Assembly: GCA_964384675.1 (NCBI GenBank)
Contig: CAYLNK010000339.1
Coordinates: 1-7,233 of the forward strand
Reading direction: 5' to 3'
Origin: CAYLNK01 sp964384675
GTDB taxonomy: Bacteria; Acidobacteriota; Thermoanaerobaculia; UBA5066
Length of the DNA stretch: 7,233 bases
Each line of letters begins with the position of its first letter. Positions within the stretch are counted from its first letter, which is position 1. Of the stretch, positions 1-6,237 are shown in pieces. The notes beneath the pieces are model-generated. The model made no database searches and had not been told where the DNA came from. It saw only the letters and a list, made by a program, of their open reading frames with translations. The translations under genes and the position numbers were made by a program.

Positions 1-790
1 GGGCGCTCGCCGCGAATCCGGCGAGGAGGGCGGCGGCGCCGAGGGTCGCGACGAGGCCGGCACCCCGAACCGCGTCGAGGTCGACCGGCGTCGCGCACCC
101 GAGGAACGTGGCGTGCAGCCCCACGAACGGGACGGCGGCCCGCCGCGCGAAGGCGGGGAGGGGCAGCAGCACCGAGCCGACGACGAGGAGGGCCTGGACC
201 GGCGGGGCCAGCGTGCGCGCGACGCCGCGCGGGAAGAGGAGGAGGAGGCCGCCGGTACCCGCGACCGCGAGGAAGGCGGTCAGGGAGGCCGCCGCGAGCG
301 ACGACACCAGGGCCGCCGCGTGCCGGAGGAAGCCCTCGGGCGCCCCGCCGGTCGTCACCGCGAGCGCGTGCAGGAGCCCGGGTGGAAGCGAGGCCGCGGC
401 GGCGACGAGGAGGGCGGGAACGAGGAGCGCGGCGAGGCGGGAGCCGAGGACGAGCCGGGACGGAAGGGGCAGAGGGCCGAGGCACGCGTGGTCGCGCTCG
501 TCGGGGAAGAGGGAGTCGAGGAGCGAGGCCGTCGCGAGGCCCGACGCTCCGAGCGCGAGGGCGGCGAGGAGCTGCCGGTCCCCGGTGACCGCGAGGGCGT
601 ACGCCTTCGGGTCCGGCTCGCCCAGGAAGACGTACATCACGGCACGCACCCATCCGCCGGCCCCGACGAGGACACCGGGACCCATCGCGACGGCGGCGAA
701 GGCCGCGAGACGCGACCCCGCGTCGGCGGTGTCGTCCGCCTCGGGGGCCAGCATGCGCCGGACGAAGAGCGCGACGAGCGTGCGGATCAT
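1..790 (-). CDS. ABC exporter permease (ABC-2-like), C-terminus cut by window edge
   Basis: Reading the minus strand from the ATG at 790 gives 263 codons without a stop, running off the window at position 1. The protein is very rich in Leu, Ala and Val. Probable membrane segments lie near residues 28-57, 73-93, 112-134, 157-186, 194-213 and 244-263, as expected for the membrane subunit of an ABC exporter. A conserved-looking cytoplasmic stretch, SLFPDERD (residues 93-100), followed by LGPLPL, resembles a motif I recall from ABC-2 type permeases coded beside single ATPases; that resemblance is from memory. The start codon overlaps the stop of the upstream ATPase in the sequence ATGA (790-787), so the two are very likely translationally coupled and form one transporter. 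No strong Shine-Dalgarno precedes this ATG, which fits coupling. The substrate cannot be told from the sequence. The C-terminus lies outside the window. Confidence 0.8.
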   Translation of the reverse strand, partial: MIRTLVALFVRRMLAPEADDTADAGSRLAAFAAVAMGPGVLVGAGGWVRAVMYVFLGEPDPKAYALAVTGDRQLLAALALGASGLATASLLDSLFPDERDHACLGPLPLPSRLVLGSRLAALLVPALLVAAAASLPPGLLHALAVTTGGAPEGFLRHAAALVSSLAAASLTAFLAVAGTGGLLLLFPRGVARTLAPPVQALLVVGSVLLPLPAFARRAAVPFVGLHATFLGCATPVDLDAVRGAGLVATLGAAALLAGFAASA

Positions 791-1554
791 GCCGCGGTCA
801 TCGCGGCGACGACCCGCCGGGCCGCGTCCTCCGGCGACCCTCCCGCGGTGACGCGCCGGTACACCTCCTCGAGGGAGCGCGCGGCGAGCGTGCTCCGGAG
901 CGTCTCGACGGGGCCCGACGCCACGACGCGTCCCCGGTCGAGCACGACGACCGCGGAGCAGGTCTTCTCCACCAGGTCCAGGGAGTGCGAGGCCAGGAGG
1001 ATCGCCTTGCCCCGGCCCGCCAGCTCGAGGAGGAGCGCCCGGAACGCCAGCGCGGCGTCGACGTCGAGCCCGGAGAGGGGCTCGTCCAGGATGAGGAGGT
1101 CGGGGTCGTGGAGGAGGGCCGCGGCGAGGAGCGTCCGCTGCCGCTGGCCCTTCGAGCAGGATCCCAGCGTGGCGTGCTCGTGTCGGGCCATGGAAAACGC
1201 CTCGAGGAGCGCGGAGATCCTGGAGCGCCCGACGGCGGTGGGCAGTGCCCGCAGCTCGGCCGCCAGCTCGAGCCACTCCCGGACCGTGACATGGGAGTAG
1301 ACGTGGGCCTCCTCCGGCACGTACCCCATCCGGCTCCTGTAGTCGAGCGGGTCCTCGAGGATCGGCCTACCGCGGAACCGCACGACGCCGGCCGTGGGAC
1401 CGAGCAGGGCGGTGACCATCCGCACCGTCGTCGACTTGCCGGCGCCGTTCGCGCCGAGGAGCCCGACCACCTCGCCGGCCCCGACCCGGAGCGTGACGCG
1501 GTCCACGACCAGGGTTCCGGCGAACCTCTTGCAGAGAGACGACACGTCGAGCAT
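787..1554 (-). CDS. ABC transporter ATP-binding protein
   Basis: A 255-residue nucleotide-binding subunit that would drive the permease coded immediately downstream. The motifs appear in the usual order: Walker A GANGAGKST (residues 34-42), a Glu in the Q-loop position in GYVPEE (77-82), a signature reading CSKGQRQR (133-140), Walker B LLILDE (153-158), D-loop SGLD (161-164) and switch His190 in LLASHS. The signature departs from LSGGQ but matches the xSKGxxQR variant of ABC-2 exporter ATPases of the CcmA/YxlF/NatA type. The length is normal for a stand-alone ATPase of this group, which often has a short C-terminal extension like residues 220-255 here. The start at 1554 gives the conventional N-terminus (MLDVSSLCKRF). 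GGGA sits directly against the ATG, so the ribosome-binding site is poor or the message is nearly leaderless. The exported substrate is unknown. Confidence 0.93.
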   Translation of the reverse strand: MLDVSSLCKRFAGTLVVDRVTLRVGAGEVVGLLGANGAGKSTTVRMVTALLGPTAGVVRFRGRPILEDPLDYRSRMGYVPEEAHVYSHVTVREWLELAAELRALPTAVGRSRISALLEAFSMARHEHATLGSCSKGQRQRTLLAAALLHDPDLLILDEPLSGLDVDAALAFRALLLELAGRGKAILLASHSLDLVEKTCSAVVVLDRGRVVASGPVETLRSTLAARSLEEVYRRVTAGGSPEDAARRVVAAMTAA

Positions 1555-1555
1555 T

Positions 1556-1593
1556 CCCGGGTTCGACCGGCGCCGGGCCGATCGGTTCCCGGG
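1556..1593 (-). other. Palindrome-rich leader beside the ABC ATPase start
   Basis: Two CCCGGG palindromes (1556-1561 and 1588-1593) flank a segment containing two further perfect palindromes, CCGGCGCCGG (1567-1576) and CCGATCGG (1578-1585). If transcribed leftwards this would be the 5' leader of the ABC ATPase mRNA, and base pairing could hide the start region at 1554. Palindromes are common by chance at this GC content, so a regulatory role is only a possibility. Confidence 0.25.
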
Positions 1594-1595
1594 GA

Positions 1596-1632
1596 GCCGA
1601 AAATTCTTCCGCCGGCTCGCAACCTTTTCGGC
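1596..1632. promoter_or_regulatory. Inverted repeat GCCGAAAA-N21-TTTTCGGC, candidate operator
   Basis: A perfect 8-bp inverted repeat has its left arm GCCGAAAA at 1596-1603 and right arm TTTTCGGC at 1625-1632, separated by 21 bases. The arms contain A/T runs that stand out in this GC-rich DNA. The dyad sits near the middle of the divergent intergenic region, where a regulator of one or both operons would bind. It could also be a weak long-loop hairpin. No adjacent regulator gene is present to support an assignment. Confidence 0.35.
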
Positions 1633-1674
1633 ACCCCCCCGTAGGACCGCTTACGCTACGTGTGTCTTCGAAGC

Positions 1675-1680
1675 GAGGTG
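1675..1680 (+). promoter_or_regulatory. Ribosome-binding site of tldD
   Basis: GAGGTG lies 3 bases before the ATG at 1684 (5 bases from its GAGG core). It decides the start: the alternative GTG at 1660 is upstream of this site and adds eight residues with no family resemblance. Confidence 0.65.
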
Positions 1681-1683
1681 GGC

Positions 1684-3153
1684 ATGAAAGAGCTGGCTGA
1701 CGTCGCCCTGGACGCCGCGCGTGGGAAGGGAGCTTCCTACGCGGACATCCGGATCAACCGCTACCGGCGGCAGTTCATCTTCTCCCGCGAGGACCGCATC
1801 CAGAACACGGTCTCCCTCGACGCGTTCGGGTTCGGCGTGAGGGTCCTCGTGGACGGAGTGTGGGGTTTCGCCGCCGGGAGCCGGGTGGACAGGGACACCA
1901 TCGCCCGGATGGCGGGGGTCGCCGCCGACACCGCCAAGGCGAACCGGATCCTCCAGAAGGAGCCGGTCGTCCTGGTGCCGGTCCCGGCCGTCGTCGACAC
2001 GTGGCAGACGCCGATCACGAAGAGCCCGTTCCGGGTCTCGACGAAGGTCAAGGCCGATCTCCTCCTCGCCATCAACGCCGCGGGGATGAAGGCCGGCGCC
2101 AGCTTCGTCAACTCCGCCATCTTCGCGGTGGAGGAGGACAAGTTCTTCGCCTCGTCCGACGGCAGCTACATCAGCCAGCTCCTCACCCGGGTCTGGCCGA
2201 ACTTCGGCGTCACGATCGTGGACCGCGCGACCGGCAAGTTCGAGACGCGCAATTCGCTGACCACGCCGATCGGCACCGGCTGGGAGTACGTCGAGAGCTA
2301 CCCGCTCGTCGAGGAGGCGAAGCTCGCGGCCGAGCAGTGCAAGGAGAAGCTGGCGGCCAGGAGCGTCACCCCCGGGAAGAAGGACCTGGTCCTCTCGCCC
2401 GAGCACCTCTGGCTCACGGTCCACGAGTCGGTCGGACACCCGACCGAGCTCGACCGGGCGCTCGGCTACGAGGCGAACTTCGCCGGGACCTCGTTCGTCA
2501 CGCCGGACAAGCTCGGGAAGCTCCAGTACGGGGCGAACCTCATGAACATCGTCGGGGACCGCGTCCAGAAGGACGGCCTCGCCACCTGCGGCTACGACGA
2601 CGACGGCGTGAAGACCGGGAGCTTCGACATCGTCAAGGACGGGAAGTTCGTCGGCTACCAGACGATCCGGGAGCAGAACGGGAAGTTCAAGGCGCTCGGA
2701 GAGTCGGCGCTGAAAGCGTGCTCCTACGCCGACAACTACTCGTCGGTGCCGTTCCAGCGGATGCCCAACGTCTCGCTCAAGCCTCACGACTGGGGCGGCA
2801 AGAAGGTGGGCTGGGAGGAGATGGTCGCCGACGTGAAGGACGGCGTCCTCATCGAGGGAGCCGGCAGCTTCTCGATCGACCAGCAGCGGTACAACTTCCA
2901 GTTCGGCGGGCAGGTGTTCCACGAGATCAAGGACGGGAAGAAGGGGGCGATGCTGCGGGACGTCGCGTATCAGGGGAAGACGCCGGAGTTCTGGTCCAGC
3001 CTCGACATGGTCGGCTCGGACCACTTCTACAAGCTGGGCGGCTCGTTCTTCGACGGCAAGGGGCAGCCGGGCCAGGCGAATGCCGTCTCGCACGGCTCGT
3101 CGTGGTGCCGGTTCCGGGGCGTGAACGTCATCAACACCGGGAGGAAGATATGA
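1684..3153 (+). CDS. tldD: TldD family metalloprotease subunit
   Basis: A 489-residue protein of the TldD/PmbA family (peptidase family U62), close to the 481 residues of E. coli TldD. TldD is the catalytic half of the cytoplasmic TldD/TldE protease, which degrades unfolded peptides and matures peptide products such as microcin B17 and CcdA in E. coli. The N-terminal domain covers about residues 1-90, a middle domain about 100-225, and the C-terminal domain follows. The metal site HESVGH is visible at residues 247-252 (His247, Glu248, His252), which separates it from TldE. The C-terminal GKGQPGQ block follows Phe-Asp (Asp457) where related proteins usually have Cys as third metal ligand; a Cys occurs later at 475. 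No signal peptide is seen. The start at 1684 is chosen for its GAGGTG site and typical N-terminus (MKELADVALDAA). The stop overlaps the tldE start as ATGA, implying coupled synthesis. Confidence 0.93.
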   Translation: MKELADVALDAARGKGASYADIRINRYRRQFIFSREDRIQNTVSLDAFGFGVRVLVDGVWGFAAGSRVDRDTIARMAGVAADTAKANRILQKEPVVLVPVPAVVDTWQTPITKSPFRVSTKVKADLLLAINAAGMKAGASFVNSAIFAVEEDKFFASSDGSYISQLLTRVWPNFGVTIVDRATGKFETRNSLTTPIGTGWEYVESYPLVEEAKLAAEQCKEKLAARSVTPGKKDLVLSPEHLWLTVHESVGHPTELDRALGYEANFAGTSFVTPDKLGKLQYGANLMNIVGDRVQKDGLATCGYDDDGVKTGSFDIVKDGKFVGYQTIREQNGKFKALGESALKACSYADNYSSVPFQRMPNVSLKPHDWGGKKVGWEEMVADVKDGVLIEGAGSFSIDQQRYNFQFGGQVFHEIKDGKKGAMLRDVAYQGKTPEFWSSLDMVGSDHFYKLGGSFFDGKGQPGQANAVSHGSSWCRFRGVNVINTGRKI

Positions 3154-4499
3154 GCTTCCTGAGCGAGTCCGAGGCGAAGGCGATCACCCAGAAGCTCCTC
3201 TCGTTCGCCTCGGCCCCCGAGACGATCGTCACGCTCACGCCGACCCGCGCGGGCAACACCCGCTTCTCCCGCAACGAGGCCCAGACGAGCGGCGCCACCG
3301 AGACGATGAACGTCGGCGTGCAGTCGTTCTACGGCCTCAAGAAGGGCGTCGCGACGACCGACCAGTACGACGAGCGCTCGCTCGAGGAGTGCGTCAAACG
3401 GGCCGAGGAGCTGGCCCGCCTCGCTCCGGACGACAAGGAGACGATGCCGGTCCTCGGGCCGCAGACGTACCTGACGAGCAACTGCTACTCCCCCGACGTG
3501 GAGGCGATCACCGCCGACTGGCGCGCCAGGGTCGCCGCCGAGGCGATCGAGAAGTCGCGGGCGAAGGGCCTGGTGGCGGCGGGCTTCGTCGAGCACCAGG
3601 CCTTCGCCAACGTGATCGCCACGTCGAAGGGCCTCTTCGCGTACGAGAAGGAGTCGGGGGTGGCGTACTCGCTCACGGCCCGCTCCGCCGACGAGACGGG
3701 GAGCGGCTGGGGCGGCGGCACCGGGAACCGCCTCACCGGCTTCGACGCGAGCGCCATGACCGCCCGCGCCATCGACCTGGCGGTCCGCTCCCAGAAGCCC
3801 GTCGCGCTCGAGCCGGGGAACTACACGACGATCCTCTCGCCCGAGTGCGCGGCCGATCTGGCCCAGACGATGTTCTTCGGCGGCTTCAACTACCGGAACT
3901 ACGACGAGGGGCGGAGCTTCCTCTCGCAGCTGTCGAAGCAGGTCGAGGGCGGGGAGAAGATCTTCGGCGAGAAGGTGAACCTCTACACCGACCCCAGCCA
4001 TCCGGAGAACCCCGGCAACGTGTTCGACGGGGAGGGGCTGCCGATCCGGCGGATCGACTGGGTGAAGGACGGCGTCGTCCGGAACATGACCTGCTCGCGC
4101 TACTGGGCCGAGAAGGGGAAGAAGAAGCGCGAGCCGACGCCCGGCCCGGCCAACGGGATCATGACGGGCGGCAAGACGTCGGTGGACGACATGGTCGCGT
4201 CGACCAAGCGCGGCCTCATCGTGGCGCGCTTCTGGTACATCCGCCCGCTCGACCCGCAGACGTGCCTCTTCACCGGCCTCACCCGGGACGGCCTCTTCCT
4301 GATCGAGAACGGGAAAATCACGAAGCCGGTGAAGAACTTCCGGTGGAACGAGACGCCGGTGAAGATGCTGCGCAACATCGAGGCGATGGGCCCCAGCCGG
4401 CGGGTCATCACGAGCGAGCAGGACCTCGGCTCGAACCTCTACTTCCCGCCGCTGAAGGTCACCGACTTCACGTTCGCGTCGCTCTCGGACGCGGTGTAG
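3150..4499 (+). CDS. pmbA: TldE/PmbA family protein, non-catalytic partner of TldD
   Basis: A 449-residue member of the TldD/PmbA family, almost exactly the length of E. coli TldE/PmbA (450). In the known complex TldE lacks the metal site and pairs with TldD to enclose the proteolytic chamber. The same holds here: the stretch corresponding to the TldD metal helix reads ILSPECAADLAQ (around residue 232), with no HExxxH. The N-terminal part has the family feature of a strand-rich region with NTRFSRNEAQ, and the C-terminal half contains FNYRNYDEGRSFLS and a Gly-rich FDGEGLPIRR block. A good ribosome-binding site, GGAGG (3140-3144), lies inside the end of tldD. The start overlaps the tldD stop in ATGA (3150-3153). 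The pair is therefore made in matched amounts. It has no visible signal peptide and should act in the cytoplasm. Confidence 0.9.
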   Translation: MSFLSESEAKAITQKLLSFASAPETIVTLTPTRAGNTRFSRNEAQTSGATETMNVGVQSFYGLKKGVATTDQYDERSLEECVKRAEELARLAPDDKETMPVLGPQTYLTSNCYSPDVEAITADWRARVAAEAIEKSRAKGLVAAGFVEHQAFANVIATSKGLFAYEKESGVAYSLTARSADETGSGWGGGTGNRLTGFDASAMTARAIDLAVRSQKPVALEPGNYTTILSPECAADLAQTMFFGGFNYRNYDEGRSFLSQLSKQVEGGEKIFGEKVNLYTDPSHPENPGNVFDGEGLPIRRIDWVKDGVVRNMTCSRYWAEKGKKKREPTPGPANGIMTGGKTSVDDMVASTKRGLIVARFWYIRPLDPQTCLFTGLTRDGLFLIENGKITKPVKNFRWNETPVKMLRNIEAMGPSRRVITSEQDLGSNLYFPPLKVTDFTFASLSDAV

Positions 4500-4508
4500 G
4501 GGGCGGCG

Positions 4509-5219
4509 ATGTCCTGCACCCGCCGGACTGCACTGAAATCAGCGGCCGTCGCGGCTGCGACGGCCGTCGCGGCCGCCGCGCTGCCGCGCGAGCTCCTCGG
4601 CTCGCCGGGCCGCTTCACCTTCGCGCGGGCGCGGTACCAGTCGGGAGACTGGGACACCGACCCGAAGATGCCGTCGAACCTCCTCAACTCGCTGGTCGAG
4701 TACACGCGGACCCCGGTCGACCCGCGCGAGGAGGTCGTCGCGATCGACTCCGCCGACCTCGCGGCGTTCCCGTTCCTCTACCTGAGCGGACACGAGCTGG
4801 TCCGTTTCACGAAGAAGGAGAAGGAGAGCTTCGGCCGGTACGTCGAGGACGGCGGCTTCGTCTTCGTGGACGACTGCAATCACGACGTGGGCGGCCTCTT
4901 CGCCACCAGCTTCGAGCGCGAGATGGGCGACCTCTTCCCGCGCCGCCTGAAGCCGCTGCCGAACGACCACGAGCTGTACGGCGTGGCGTTCCACTTCCCC
5001 GACGGTCCGCCGCCCACCACCCACGAGCTGAACGGCTGGGGCGACAACCTCGTCCACGACCACCTGAAGGCGGTGATGGTGAAGGGGAAAATCGGCGTCC
5101 TCTACTCGAACAAGGACTACGGCTGCGAGTGGGACTACGACGTGGCCTCGAAGATGTACCTGGCGGAGGACAACACGAGATTCGGGGTGAACGTCCTCAC
5201 CTACGCGCTATGTCGATGA
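4509..5219 (+). CDS. DUF4159 domain protein with Tat signal
   Basis: A 236-residue protein. The N-terminus CTRRTALKSAAVAAA is a typical twin-arginine signal: RR at residues 5-6, Lys10, then an Ala-rich hydrophobic segment to about residue 25 and a probable cleavage region near 30. Export as a folded protein is therefore likely. The rest matches DUF4159 as I know it: FTFARARYQSGDWDTDP, then PFLYLSGHELVRF, GGFVFVDDC and a FPRRLKPLPNDHELY segment. DUF4159 has a fold resembling class I glutamine amidotransferases, but no activity is established and I do not assign one. It starts 9 bases after tldE. GGGGG at 4499-4503, five bases before the ATG, is a workable ribosome-binding site. DUF4159 genes commonly sit beside MoxR, DUF58 and BatA genes, as here, which suggests a periplasmic or membrane-side role with that module. 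Confidence 0.88.
   Translation: MSCTRRTALKSAAVAAATAVAAAALPRELLGSPGRFTFARARYQSGDWDTDPKMPSNLLNSLVEYTRTPVDPREEVVAIDSADLAAFPFLYLSGHELVRFTKKEKESFGRYVEDGGFVFVDDCNHDVGGLFATSFEREMGDLFPRRLKPLPNDHELYGVAFHFPDGPPPTTHELNGWGDNLVHDHLKAVMVKGKIGVLYSNKDYGCEWDYDVASKMYLAEDNTRFGVNVLTYALCR
4543..4573 (+). repeat. 13-bp direct repeat in the Tat signal coding region
   Basis: CGGCCGTCGCGGC occurs at 4543-4555 and again at 4561-4573, an offset of 18 bases or six codons. It codes the repeated Ala-Val-Ala-Ala-Ala units of the signal's hydrophobic core (AVAAATAVAAAA). A small in-frame duplication within a low-complexity segment is the simplest explanation. Confidence 0.6.
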
Positions 5220-5272
5220 TGGGGGGCCCGACGCTGGGCCCCCCATGCCCCCCCGCACGAATCGCTGAATGA
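5210..5272 (+). CDS. Possible 20-codon coupling mini-ORF between DUF4159 and moxR
   Basis: A short frame, MSMMGGPTLGPPCPPARIAE, runs from ATG 5210 (or ATG 5216 or 5219) to TGA 5270-5272. The ATG at 5216 overlaps the DUF4159 stop as ATGA, and its own stop overlaps the MoxR start as ATGA (5269-5272). Ribosomes finishing DUF4159 could thus pass through this frame and be delivered to MoxR, which has no Shine-Dalgarno of its own. The peptide is rich in Gly and Pro, resembles no family I know, and contains the hairpin sequence. It continues a long accidental open frame opposite the real genes, so it may be fortuitous. Confidence is low that it is a gene in the usual sense. Confidence 0.25.
   Translation: MSMMGGPTLGPPCPPARIAE
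5219..5246 (+). terminator. Perfect GC-rich hairpin after DUF4159
   Basis: GGGGGGCCC (5221-5229) pairs perfectly with GGGCCCCCC (5236-5244) around the six-base loop GACGCT. The flanking AT pairs (5219-5220 with 5245-5246) extend the stem to 11 bp. It begins on the last base of the DUF4159 stop. No T-tract follows (the next bases are GCCCCCCCG), so it is not a classical intrinsic terminator. It may be a pause or partial terminator, an mRNA 3'-end stabiliser, or a translation-sensitive switch that sets MoxR expression below that of the upstream genes. Confidence 0.6.
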
Positions 5273-6237
5273 GCGCCGACGTCAAGCCGCTCCTCGACAA
5301 GGTCGAGCGGCTCAGGACCGAGATCCACCGCGTCATCGTCGGACAGGAAAGGGTGATCGAGGAGCTCCTCGTCACGCTCCTGGCCGGCGGGCACGGGTTC
5401 CTCCGCGGCGTGCCGGGTCTCGCCAAGACGAAGCTCGTCCGCACCGTGGCGGACGCCACGCACCTGACGTTCAAGCGGATCCAGTTCACGCCCGACCTCC
5501 TCCCGTCGGACGTGACCGGGAGCGAGGTGCTCGACGACGGTGAAGGGAGGAAGACGCTCCGCTTCCTGCGCGGTCCGGTCTTCGTGAACCTCCTCCTCGC
5601 CGACGAGATCAACCGGACCGCGCCCAAGACTCAGGCGGCGCTGCTCGAGGCGATGCAGGAGCACCAGGTGACGGTGGGCGGCGTCTCGTACCCGCTGCCG
5701 GCGCCGTTCTGCGTCCTCGCAACCCAGAACCCGATCGAGCAGGAGGGGACGTACCCGCTTCCCGAGGCCCAGCTCGACCGCTTCCTCCTCTGCATCTCCG
5801 TCGACTACCCGGCGGAGGACGAGGAGGTGTCGATCCTCAAGGCCACGACCGGACACGAGCCGGGCGCGGTCTCGCCGGTCCTCGACGTGGCGGAGATCGG
5901 AGCGCTGCAGGGGCTGGTGCGCGACGTGCCCGTCGCGGACGACATCGTGCGCGACGTGGTTCGGCTCGTGCGGGCGACGCGATCCGGCGAAGGCGGCGAC
6001 CCGGCGGTGCGGAAGTGGATCGAGTGGGGCGCCGGGCCCCGCGCCGGCCAGGCGCTCCTCCTCTCGGCCAAGGCGCTGGCGCTCCTCTCGGGGCGTTTCG
6101 CGGTCTCCCGGCACGACCTGAAGCGCCTGGCGGCGCCGGTGCTCCGGCACCGGCTGGTGCTCTCGTACGCGGCGAGCGCGGAGGGGATCACGACCGATGA
6201 GGTGGTTCGCCAGCTCGTCGAGCGCGCGAAGCTCTGA
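5269..6237 (+). CDS. MoxR family AAA+ ATPase
   Basis: A 322-residue AAA+ ATPase of the MoxR family, a normal length. These are chaperone-like ATPases that work with VWA-domain partners to mature or activate protein complexes, probably at the cytoplasmic face of the membrane. Visible motifs are Walker A GVPGLAKTK (residues 47-55), the MoxR block FTPDLLPSDVTGSEVL (73-88), Walker B LLLADE (108-113), sensor-1 ATQNPIEQEGTYPLPEAQLD (151-170) followed by Arg171, and a C-terminal lid domain from about 215. An in-frame TGA stands directly before the ATG at 5269, so the start cannot lie upstream. No Shine-Dalgarno is seen, and translation may depend on ribosomes ending at 5272. The 3' end overlaps the DUF58 gene by 41 bp, the usual MoxR-DUF58 pairing. 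Confidence 0.95.
   Translation: MSADVKPLLDKVERLRTEIHRVIVGQERVIEELLVTLLAGGHGFLRGVPGLAKTKLVRTVADATHLTFKRIQFTPDLLPSDVTGSEVLDDGEGRKTLRFLRGPVFVNLLLADEINRTAPKTQAALLEAMQEHQVTVGGVSYPLPAPFCVLATQNPIEQEGTYPLPEAQLDRFLLCISVDYPAEDEEVSILKATTGHEPGAVSPVLDVAEIGALQGLVRDVPVADDIVRDVVRLVRATRSGEGGDPAVRKWIEWGAGPRAGQALLLSAKALALLSGRFAVSRHDLKRLAAPVLRHRLVLSYAASAEGITTDEVVRQLVERAKL

Larger units (their letters stand above)
1555..1683. promoter_or_regulatory. Divergent intergenic region between ABC operon and tldD operon
   Basis: This 129-bp gap separates genes that face away from each other, so promoters for both operons should lie here. The stretch 1599-1630 has more A and T than its surroundings. TACGCT at 1652-1657 could be a -10 element for tldD, but the best upstream hexamer (TTCGGC, 1627-1632) is 19 bases away and weak. 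I therefore cannot place a promoter with confidence. The region also holds the inverted repeat at 1596-1632 and the palindromic stretch at 1556-1593, listed separately. Confidence 0.5.

Noticed and set aside
108..1300. Plus-strand open frames of 247 and 395 codons over the ABC genes
   Set aside because: The products are Arg/Glu/Gly/Ala-rich without motifs, and the minus strand holds a clear ABC ATPase plus an uninterrupted hydrophobic permease frame joined by ATGA.
1660..1683. GTG at 1660 as the tldD start
   Set aside because: It lies upstream of the GAGGTG ribosome-binding site and adds MCLRSEVG, which does not resemble the family N-terminus.
1651..3093. 480-codon open frame on the minus strand opposite tldD
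   Set aside because: Its translation is low-complexity (Arg, Val, Leu, Asp, Glu) with no recognisable motifs, while the plus strand codes an unmistakable TldD. Long antisense frames arise from GC-rich third codon positions.
1860..3149. A 430-codon upstream extension in the same frame as TldE, which would make an 879-residue fusion
   Set aside because: The upstream part is an Arg/Gly-rich shadow of tldD. The ATG at 3150 has a GGAGG site and gives the normal TldE length.
3389..5209. Most of a 627-codon plus-strand frame overlapping tldE and DUF4159
   Set aside because: It is a shadow frame with Arg/Gly-rich sequence; only its last 20 codons (from 5210) are kept, as a low-confidence mini-ORF.
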